Part shown: one piece after another, positions 45,704 through 57,700 of the stretch
How positions within the stretch are numbered: position 1 is the stretch's first letter
Layout: the number at the start of each line of letters is the position of its first letter
From: Candidatus Defluviibacterium haderslevense
GTDB lineage: Bacteria; Bacteroidota; Bacteroidia; Chitinophagales; Saprospiraceae
Reading direction: 5' to 3'
Assembly (NCBI GenBank): GCA_016712225.1
Contig: JADJRL010000003.1
Coordinates: forward strand, 2,121,501 to 2,185,500
DNA length: 64,000 nucleotides
Program-made: the position numbers and the translations under genes
Notes under the pieces: generated by a model
Told to the model about the DNA's origin: nothing
The model's database searches: none
Seen by the model: only the letters and a program-made list of their open reading frames with translations

Positions 45704-48700
45704 ATGAATAATTTAAAGTTACTTTTTCAAAGTTTTTCTTTGGTTTTTTTGGTATTTTTATCAAGTTTCCAAAGACTTCACGCTCAATCTTGTCCTACAA
45801 TTCTTTCTGCGGGAGGTTTTGTGGAAGTATGTAAAGGTGGGACTGTAGATCTTTTTGCAGAACTAAACACCACTCCTACTGGTATTACTTTTACCTGGAC
45901 TGGATCTGTATCTGGATTAATAAAAATGGCGACAGGTGCTGCAGGCACATTTATGAGCTACACACCTACTGTTACTGAAGTAGTTACTATTACTGCAGCA
46001 AAGGCTGGCTGTACTACCTTGGTAGATAAGGTTAAGGTTATAGTGCACGATGGAGCTACTTTTAACAAGTGTCGTATCATTGACAATTTTGATGAACCAG
46101 ATGGTACTACACAACAAACAGTGATAGTGAAGTCTCCAATCTTAGGTGGCCCCATTTTTGAAACTAAAACTTTTACCGGATTAAACGCAGGTGGTTTGAT
46201 TGGAAATAAGCGTACGATGAATATTTGGTACGTGTCTGGAGCTCTAACTTCGAGAGCCGATGTTTTGAAAGAGTCAGATATAACAAGCCCATATTTTGGT
46301 GAATGGTTTTATAGTAGTAGTAATGATGAAGGGAATGAATCCAATACAGAATTGGTTTATGGTGGTACTGGAGGAGATCAATTAAATTGGAATGGAATCT
46401 GTGACTGTCTTGATGCCAATGGTGTCCCAGATGCTTCCGCTGGATTTAGACTTTATAATTATTTTGCAGATCAATCTGGTGTGACAATGACTGTGACTAT
46501 AACAGATGGCACCGGAAAGATTGGTACTATTGTGAGAAATATGCCAGGTTCCGGATTTGGTGACTATGATGAAGAGTTTGCATTGGTTGATTTTACTGTG
46601 GCCAATGGGTTCAATTGGTGTGATATCGACAAAATATCTTTGTATATGAATACAAACAATATTTCTGTCGATTTTAAGTTTGACCAAATTGATTTTTGTT
46701 GTTTAATAAAAGCTCAACTGGGAGATAATAGTATAAAGAAATGTCTGGGATCCTGTATAAAATTAGACACATTATTTAATTGTCCGATACCAAGTGGTTT
46801 AATTGGATCACATAATGTCAAATGGAAAGATCCAAATGGTAATTCGGTAGCTTATAACGCTCTTATTTGCCCATCTACAGCAGGTATGTTTAATTACACT
46901 GTAAATATTAAAGACAGTTTAGGATGTGAATCAAATTTTACCCAAACTTTTAAAATTTGCGATACACCTTCCATAAGTTTATCCAATGTGGCTATTTGCA
47001 AGGGTACAAGTGTGGTATTAAGTCCAACCATCACTGGTGGAAATGCACCTCTATCTTATTTGTGGTCTCCTGCTACTGGTTTGTCATGTACAACTTGTGC
47101 AAATCCTACAGCGAATCCTACTACTACTACTACCTATACACTAATCGTTAGTACAACTGAGAATGGTGATAATGGTATAAATGCTTGTTCTGGTTCTAAA
47201 AAAGTGACTGTGACAGTTAACGATCTTCCAGATGGCAGTATTACAGGCGCCACTGGATTATGTATTGGAGCCAGCACGACACAAATCTGTGCAAAACAAA
47301 CTCCTGCCGCAAATATTTCATACAGTTGGAGTACAATGGCCACAACGCGTTGTATTGATGTAGGTGCAGGTACTTATACTTTGACTGTTACCAACACAAC
47401 TACTGGTTGTACGGCTACTTCCCAAGTAACAATTAGTCCGGTCCCAAGTCCATCTGTGACTGTGAGTTCGGATAAGAACAATGTTTGTGAAGGAACAAAA
47501 GTAATTTTAACCGCTGTTGGAAGTGGAGGAACAACACCTTATACTTTTACCTGGAGTACCGCGCAGAGTGGAAACCCAATTCAAGTAACGCCATCAGCTC
47601 CTTCGAGCACTTACATTGTAACTATTACTGATAAGAATGGTTGCACGGGGACCAATACTATAACGATAAACGCAACTCCTAATGATATTCAGGTGAATGT
47701 AACCACAAACCCGGATATATGTAGTAAAAAAATTGGTGAAGCAACTGCAAATCCAACTGGAGGTGCGCCGCCATTTTCTTATGCTTGGTCCAATGGAGGA
47801 AATATCCAGACCATCACAGGTTTGTCTCCGGGCAGTTATACCGTGACTGTGACTGACATTTCAGGTTGTTCTCGTTCAGCCACTGGTACTGTTGGAACCG
47901 TTACTGGACCAACTGTAAATATAACAGGAGCGAGCCCAATTTGTGCAGGAGGATCAGTTACATTAACAGCAAATGCAACAGGAGGGACAGCACCCATTAC
48001 ATATAGTTGGTCACCAGGAGGTATGACTACATCAGCAATAATGGTTAGTCCTGGTTCAACAACGACTTATACGGTTGTGGTAACCGATGGTAATAGTTGT
48101 TCAGTTTCCAAATCAGTGGAGGTACTGGTCAATCCAAAACCTCAAGTGACCATTACTCCATTGAATCCAGTCATCTGCCAAGGCGTCAAAGTAAATTTAA
48201 CAGCTATTACTTCGGGCGGCACACCTAGTTATAGTTATCTATGGAGTCCATCTAGCGGACTTTCATGCACAACTTGCCAAAATCCAGATGCTTCACCTAC
48301 TGCCGATCAAAATTATCAAGTCATTGTGACTGATTCTAAAGGTTGTAAGGATACAGTGCAAGTCCTGGTGAAAGTAAATAATAACCCAACACCAAGTTTG
48401 GTTGGAAAAACCAACGAACAATGTGGTAAGAAAAATGGTACCATCACAGTGACAGCTACTGGAGGGGAATCACCTTATTCTTATTTATGGAATACTTCAC
48501 CACAACAAACAGGAACCACTGCTACAGGTCTTGCTGGAGGTACATATACCGTTACTGTTACAGATAAAAATGGATGTACCGGAACTTTTTCCACAAGTAT
48601 CATCAATGAAGGAGGTCCTACTGTGGATATAACAGGGGCAAACCCAATTTGTGCAGGAGGTTCAGTTACCTTAACAGCAAATGCCAGTGGAGGGACAGCG

Positions 48701-51700
48701 CCTATTACATATAGTTGGTCACCAGGAGGAATGACGACATCATCAGTTACTGTTAGTCCAGCATCGACAACGAATTATACAGTGGTAGTAACCGATGTTA
48801 ATGGTTGTTCAGCTTCCAAATCAGTGGAGGTACTGGTCAATCCAAAACCTCAAGTGACCATTACGCCATTGAATCCAGTTATTTGTCAGGGCTTTTCAGT
48901 CAATCTAACGGCAATTACTTCAGGGGGCACACCTACTTTCAGTTATTTATGGAGTCCATCTAGCGGGCTTTCATGCACAACTTGCCAAAACCCTGTTGCT
49001 TCACCAACTTCTGATCAAAATTATCAAGTCATTGTGACTGATTCCAAAGGTTGTAAGGATACAGCCCAAGTCTTAGTGAAAGTAAATAATAACCCAACAC
49101 CAAGTTTGGTTGGAAAAACCAATGAACAGTGTAATAAGAAAAATGGCTCCATCACAGTGACAGCCAGCGGAGGAGAATCACCTTATTCTTATTTATGGAA
49201 TACCTCACCACAACAAACAGGAACCACTGCTACAGGTCTTGCCGGAGGAACATATACCGTTACAGTTACAGATAAAAATGGATGTACAGGAACTTTAGCC
49301 GCAAGTATCATCAATGAAGGAGGCCCTACTGTAAATATCACAGGAACGAATCCGAATTGTATAGGAGATAATGTGATCTTGACTGCCAATCCTAGTCCAA
49401 AATTACCAAGTGACTATACTTATCTGTGGAGTGCAGGTCTTGGAACCAATCAAACTGCAACCATTAATAATGTTTTGATAACAAACGATTACCATGTGAC
49501 AATTACGGATAAGGTGACGGGTTGTACTGCAACTGCAACTTATACTGTTCAAGTGATTGGATGCGCTGTCGTAACTCATTTTAAAGAATTTGTAGGTGTC
49601 ACTCAAACTGGTTTGAATACTTATGATGTTTCTTTTAAAATCACAGTGGACAATATTGGCACAGGAAATGGAAAATATAATTTAAAAGATTCATTGGCAT
49701 TCGATAAAGACGTAGTGGTTAATGCCATAAAGTATAGCACCAATGCTGTTGGAAATCCAGGTAATCCTGGTACAATCGTGCCGCCAACAGATGGTAGTAA
49801 CAGATATGATTTAGCAGTGAATCAAAACATAACAGATGTAGAAGTCCAAGTTTACAATCTTACAGTTTCTGTTACCTTAAATCTTAAAGGAACGCCTCCT
49901 CCAGGAGGAGATGGCTCATACAAACCTTGCGCCGAAGTTACACCTGGAGATTATATTCCAGAAAACGGTTTATATAATTTGTCCATACTCGATACACCTA
50001 ATGATTTTAATGATGAACGGGATGAAGCTTGTGGAGAATTGCCTATTATCAATCATGAAAAGTCTGGTCCAGTGGTCGTTAAACAAGGCCCGAATACTTA
50101 TGATGTGACTTATACTATAAAGGTTGCCAATAGTGGCTATGCTACAGGTAAATATACTCTGAATGACATACCAGGATTAGAAAATGATTTTGAAGTATTG
50201 TCAGCTCAATATACCTCAAATGCACCAGGCAATCCGGCCAATCCCGGACCTATAGGATTAACTTTATTTGGACCATGGAATCTTGCAAATGACCAAAATA
50301 TTATAAAGCAAACGACACACACATACCAAGTTAAATTACAGGTGAAAATTGATTTAGTTGCAACGGCAAGTGTGGGCGACGAGATCTATACGCCTTGTGG
50401 GGCAAACAATCCAAACGTACCGCAAAGTGGAGAAGGATTATTTAATCGAACGACTCTTGATGTAAATGATGATGGAATTCCTGATCAACGGGATACTGTT
50501 TGTGCCGATATAAAAATTATAGATTTAGCATTAAGGAAAGTTATACTGAATCCTGCTGGATCATATAAATACGGTGATAATATCACTTTTAGAATAACTG
50601 TTTTCAATCAAGGCAATACTGCTGTTGAGAATGTCCAAGTAGCCGATTACTTACCTGCCGGGTTAAAATATTTAGGTGGAGATGCTAATTGGACTATAGT
50701 TTCTGCTAATGAATTGGAAGGAAAATTGCCAGGTTTTTTAAATCCTGGTGCATCTAAAACAATAGATTTGACCTTGCGAATAGTAGCAAGTTCGGGTGGA
50801 AGTTTTGACTGGATCAATTTTGCTGAAATTAAAAAGGCATTTATGGGCACGGATGAAGTTTCAGACGAGGATATAGACAGTGATCCTTATTCTAATTCTA
50901 CAAAAGAAAAAGCGGTTAAACCTGGAAGTCCGGATGATAACGTCATCACAGAAGATGGAAAAAATAATCCCGATGAAGATGAAGACGACCATGACCCTGC
51001 AGGTATTGAAGTTTTTGACCTTGCTTTAAAGAAAACAACAACAGCCAATGGTCCATTCCAATACGGAAGCGTGGTGCCATTTGTCATCACAGTTTATAAT
51101 CAGGGAAGTATCCAGGCCCGTGATGTTGTAGTGGTGGATTATATTCCTTCTGGATTTGCATTTGGACCAGGAAACGCTATTTGGACCAATGGAATTGGGA
51201 TGGCGACAACAACCATTCCTAGTATTAATCCAGGATCAAGCGTCAATGTTACCATAAATTTAGTGGTTCAACCAGGCAGTAATCCTGTAGACAGAGCATG
51301 GTATAATGAGGCTGAAATAAAAACGGCTAAAGATGATAAAAATATTACCCAAACCGAAGACATTGACAGCAGATTCAACATGAATCCTGATGATGACAAT
51401 GACGTGGTTATTGATGGTACCGATGATAATGAAATAAATGAGGATGGAAAAAATGATCCACAACAAGATGAGGATGATAATGATCCAGCAGCTATTAAAA
51501 TATGGGATCTAGCATTAAAGAAAGTTTTTGTGTCTGGTTCTATTAATTACAATAATCCATTAACTTTTAGAATATGGGTTTATAACCAAGGCAATGAAAC
51601 AGCCAAGGATATTAAGATTGTAGATTATATACCAATCGGTTATTCTTTTTCATCAGGATTAAATCCAGGATGGGTTGGAGCATACCCAAATGTTAATTAC

Positions 51701-54700
51701 ACGATAGCTGGGCCAATTGTTCCGGGTGACAGTGCCTTTGTTGACATTATACTCACTTTAGAAAATACTTCTGGAGGATTCCGTAAATGGATTAATTATT
51801 CAGAGATTGTCTCAAGCAAAGATTTGAACAATGCCAATAGATCTAATGATGACATAGATAGTCAAGTAGGCAGTGATGGACCATTGGAAAGAGCAGTATT
51901 GCCAGGAAGAATCAATGATAATAACATATCCAGTACGAATAAAGGTGCCGAAGAAGATGATCATGATCCAGCCGGGACAGGCATAGAATTTGGAGATCTA
52001 TTTGATTTGGCATTAAGAAAAACAGTTATTACAGCTGGACCATATAGTTATGGTCAAGATGTTGATTTTAATATAAGAATATTTAATCAAGGAAACCTTA
52101 CAGCACAAAATATTTATGTCGTAGATTATGTTCCAGCAGGATTTCAATTTATAGCAGGAGGTGTTAATGCTGCATGGAGTTACTCTGCAGGATTGTCACA
52201 GGCATCTAGAATTGTGTCGGGTCCATTAAAACCTGGTGACAGTTTAAATATAACTATTCGTCTAAGAACTATTTCAAACCCAGGAAGTAGTACTGCTTAC
52301 ATAAACTTTAGTGAGATTAAATCAGCGCAAGATAGTTTAGGGACTACAAGTGTAGATATTGACAGTAATCCTGATGATAATCCGAATAATGATATTGGAG
52401 GACAACCTGGAGGGCCTACTGATGATTTAGTAGATGATGATGGTACGATCGATGAAGATGATCATGATCCTGCCATGATTAATGTGTATGATCTTGCCCT
52501 GATAAAAGTTACAGCAACAGCTGGGCCATATAGTGTTGGTCAAGTAGTTGATTTTAAAATTACAGTATACAATCAGGGAACTCTACCGGTAAAAAATGTA
52601 GTGGTAAATGATTATATTCCTATTGGTTATACTTACAATGCAGGGGATAATGCAGGTGTATGGAGCGGTTCACATCCATTGGTGACGCACACACATGCTC
52701 CTCAATTAAATCCGGGAGATAATTTTGAAGTAATCTTAAAACTAAGATTAGCAGGAACTTCAGGTGGGTACACCAATTGGATAAATTATAGTGAGATCAA
52801 AAGTATGCAATCAGTTAATGGAACTGATGTATCTTCTCAAGATGTCGATAGTGATCCAAATGGAAATACTCCTGGAGAGAGGGCTGTTACTCCTGGAAGT
52901 ACAAATGATGATAATATCACAGACATCACCAAGGCAGGTGATCAGGATGATCATGATCCGGCTGGTGTCAATATTTTTGACCTTGCTTTGCGTAAATCAG
53001 TTGTAACGGGTGGACCATATGCATACGGACAAGATGTTGATTTTAAAATTTCAATTTTTAATCAAGGAAATATTACAGCAAAAAATATAGCTGTAGTAGA
53101 TTATATACCTGATGGTTTTCAGTTTATTGCTGGAGGTGTAAATGCTGCTTGGACTTATTCTGCAGGCAACAAACAAGCCACTCGCACTGTAGCAGGACCA
53201 CTTGGTCCTGGCCAAAGTACAGATGTCACCATTCGGTTAAGGTTATTGCCTAATGGTTCAGCATTTGATGCTTATACAAATTATTCAGAAATTAAATCAG
53301 CTCAAGACTCATTAGGAGTATCGGGTAATGATTTTGACAGTGATCCTGATGATGATCCAACCAACGATAATGGTGGAGAACCAGGTGGTTCGACTGACGA
53401 TGAAGTTACTAAGGCACCTCCTGTAGATGAGGATGATCATGATCCTGCGATTATAAGTATTTTTGACCTTGCATTGCGTAAGAAATTAGTAACTCCTGCT
53501 ACAGGACCATACACATATGGTCAGACACATACTTTTGAAATTACAGTGTTTAATCAGGGTAATGTGACTGCTAAGGACATTCAGGTAAAAGATTATATAC
53601 CTGAAGGATACAGTTTCTCACCAAACAATGGCTGGACCGGAGCATTCCCTACGGTCAGCAAGACCATAACAGATACAATCCAACCAGGTGGCAGCAGAAC
53701 AATAACTTTGAATTTGACCTTTAACATGGTAGCAGTTCCATCGTTGAAATCATGGGCAAACTATGCAGAAATTGCAGGAGCAAATGATCTAAACGGAGTA
53801 CCTGGAGATGATGTGGACAGTGACCCTGGATCAAATACAACAAATGAACAAAATGTAATTCCTGGTAAACCAGGTGATGATGATATAGCAAGTAACTCAG
53901 ATACAGGATTTGGAAGTCAGGATGATCATGATCCTGCAGGGCCATGGATCTTTGACTTAGCTACTAAAGTTGAGAATTCAACAGCTGAAATTCATTTCTA
54001 TGGAGAATTGATCAATTTCCCTATAGAAGTACACAATCAAGGAAACATTCCTACGAATGGTTATACAGTATCCGTTAATATACCTTCTGGATTTGCTTTC
54101 AATCCAGCATTTAATCCTAATTGGGTATTTGATAATGGAATCGGATTGTTCACTTATGTATCAACGAATGTATTAAATCCAGGTGAAACAGACCAATTTA
54201 GTATAGTACTTACTGCTCAACCTTCTAACGGTCCAAATGCATGGACGGTAGAAGTTGAAATTAGTAAAGATCATCCAATAGCTGATGAAGTTGGTATTAA
54301 AGATATTGATTCAAAACCAGATAATAATTTCTCAAACGATGCTGGAGGAAGTCCATTGCCTGATAGTGAGGATGGAAATTACCCAGGAAGTGATGATATC
54401 TTAAATGGTGCAGGAAATGGAGTTGTTGGAGGTACTAGTGCAGCAGGAGATGAGGATGATAATGACCCAGAATTTGTACAAGTTTTTGATCTTGCATTGA
54501 GAAAAACTTTGGTTTCACCAGCCGCAGCGCCATATACTTACGGACAGAATCATATATTTAAAGTTACCGTATTTAACCAAGGAAATATTTCAGCAACGAA
54601 TATCTTAGTTAGTGATTTTATACCTGATGGTTATAGCTTCACGAACAATAATGGATGGACTGGAGGACCTAATACAATTACGAATATGATTACTTCTGTT

Positions 54701-57700
54701 ATTAAACCTGGAGATAGTGTTGTATTGACATTAGTATTAAAATTCCAAATGGCTACACAGCTTACTACGAATAAGACTTGGATTAATTATGCTGAAATAA
54801 CTTCTGCTCAAGATACGCTTAATGTAACAAGAACAGATGTTGATAGTGAAGCAGGAAGTAATGGGCCAAACGAAAATAATGTATTACCTGGTAAATTAGG
54901 TGATGATGACATAAGCAGCAATAGTGATACTGGAGTAGGAAGTCAAGATGATCACGATCCTGCTGGACCATGGATTTTTGACTTGGCTACAGTAATTGAA
55001 AATAACGTGGATAGAATAAGTTCATATGGTGAGTTAATTACATTCCCTATAAAGGTAAAAAACCAAGGAAATATAGCAAGTGCTGGGTATACAATAAGTG
55101 TTTTAGTACCGGATGGATTTGCTTTTACACAAGGTCCAAACACGAATTGGGTGTATAATAATGTTACCAGAATCGCAAGTTATACCGTACCGGTAACAGA
55201 TACCATTAAACCTGGTGAGATGGATATGTATAATATCATATTAACATCCCAACCGGCAAGTGGAAAACATGCATGGACAGTTGAAATAGAAATTAGTTCA
55301 GACAATCCGGTTGCAGACGAACCAGGAATTAATGATATTGACTCTAATCCAGATGCAGTATATAATAATGATCCGGGTGGTGCGCCTATTCCGGATAGTG
55401 AAGGAGGAAATTTCCCTGGAAGCGATGATATCTTGAATGGAGATGGAACAGGAACAATAGGTGACACAAATGCTACTGGTGATGAGGATGATAATGATCC
55501 TGAGTATGTAAAAATATATGACTTGGCATTGAAGAAATTATTGGATACGCCACCGCCATATGTTTATGATCAGAATTTAACTTATCGGGTTAGGATTTTC
55601 AACCAAGGAAATGAACCTGTAAGAAATGTTAAAATTCAAGATTATATTCCTGTAGGATTTAGTTTAGTCCCAGCATTAAGTCCTTTATGGGTTGCAAATG
55701 CAAATGGTGCTGAATATCTATATACAGGTACTGTAAATCCGACAGACTCTATAGATTTTGTGATTACCTTAAAATTAAAAAACACCAAAGGTGGTTACAG
55801 AGATTGGATAAACTATGCGGAGATAACCAACATGCTGGATACTTTAGGCAACAATGTTAATACATTTGATGTAGACAGCCGACCATCATCTAATGGGCCT
55901 GGTGAGCTTGCAGTAACTCCTGGTGATGTTGCAGATAATAATATCACAAGTGTCAATAAGGGAGGAGAAGAAGATGATCATGACCCTGCCGGAATACAGG
56001 TTTTCGATGTTGCTTTAAGAAAGAATTATACCGGGACATTACCAATTATGTACAATCAAGTGGTACCATTTGAAGTAACGGTATATAATCAAGGTAATAG
56101 AAGTGCACAAAATTTTGTGATCGCTGATTATTTAGCTCCGGGATATGAGTTTGATGTGCCATCAAATCCTAATTGGACGTATAACAATATAACAAGAATT
56201 GCTAAAACAACAATAGCAGCTAAAGTTATTCCTGGCGATAGTGCAAAAGTGACACTGTATTTAGCAGTCAAGCCTACACTATATAATAAAGCAGCTTGGA
56301 AAAATTTTGCAGAAATTGTTACAGTTACAGATACAACAAATACACCTGGTGATGATATAGATAGCGATCCGGATGATAATCCAAATAACGATGGTCCTCC
56401 AAAAGATGGCGAAGTTGATGAAAAACCACCTGTTGATGAAGATGATCACGATCCTGCAGAACCACCAGTTGTAGATTTTGCATTGAGAAAATGGATTCCA
56501 GGTAAAAAACCATATTACATACCTGGTGATACAGTAGATTTTGTAATCAGTCTACACAATCAAGGCAATGTTGTTTCTTCTGCAGTTGGAGTAAATGACT
56601 ATATACCACAAGGTTTCCAATTCCTTCCAGCAATTAATGCAGGATGGGCATTTAATGGTCCAAGATTGGAGTATACTTATGGAACAAGATTGTATCCTGA
56701 AGATAGTGTACAATTGCATTTAAAACTTAAAGTCATCGTAGCTGCTAATCCTTCTATACCAGATTGGGAAAATTATGCAGAGATACGCAGTGTAAGAGAT
56801 ACTTTCAACGTGAATCGGGATAACGATGATGCTGATAGTAAACCGAATACGGACAATGCTTGGGAACGTGCAGTTCATGATGAAGATCCATGGGATGATG
56901 TAATCGATGGAAACAATCAGATCGAAAACGAAGATTCAGATGATCATGATCCGGAGAAGGTCGTTGTGACTGCATGGATTGGAGATTATGTTTGGAAAGA
57001 TCTCGATGGTGATGGAGTTCAAGATAATAATGAACCTGGTGTTCCTGGCGTACATGTCTATTTGTATAAATGTTCCAATGGAAGTTTGGTTAAGAAGGAC
57101 ACTACAGATGCTAGCGGTAAATATGAATTTGACTTTTTATTATCAGATGATTATTTCCTAAGATTTGACGCACTACCTATAAATATGCCTAACTGTGCCT
57201 TCACTTTCAGAGATAAAGGTGGCAATGACGCTAAAGATAGTGATGTTGATGCAGCGGGTGTTGCTGCATGTACATTCCTTCAATGGGGTGAACGTGATAG
57301 CACATGGGATGCTGGATTGGTTGAATTAGCATCATACGGAGATTATGTATGGCATGATAGAAATGCCAATGGAATCCAGGAACCTGGAGAAGAAGGAGTG
57401 GGTGGTGTATTGGTAACATTGTATGATGCAGTTACTAACCTACCAGTCAAAACGACAACAACGGATAATAATGGCTTGTATCTGTTTGAGAAATTAATGC
57501 CTATGCAATATTATGCTAAGTATGATCCACCTGCTGGATGGAATATTACGACTGCAAATGTAGGAAATGATACCAAGGATAGTGATGTGGATAATAGTAA
57601 TGGGCCTCGAACCAATGCTACTACTTATTTAAGCCCTGGAGAGAATGACAGAACCTGGGATTTAGGAATATGGCAATGTGTAATGATAGGAGGTCGGGTA

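Noticed and set aside
53721..53945. Minus-strand reading frames inside the giant genes (also 55180-55467, 56325-56513 and others)
   Set aside because: They are opposite-strand reflections of repeated acidic codons in the coding strand, have no recognisable domain and no start context.
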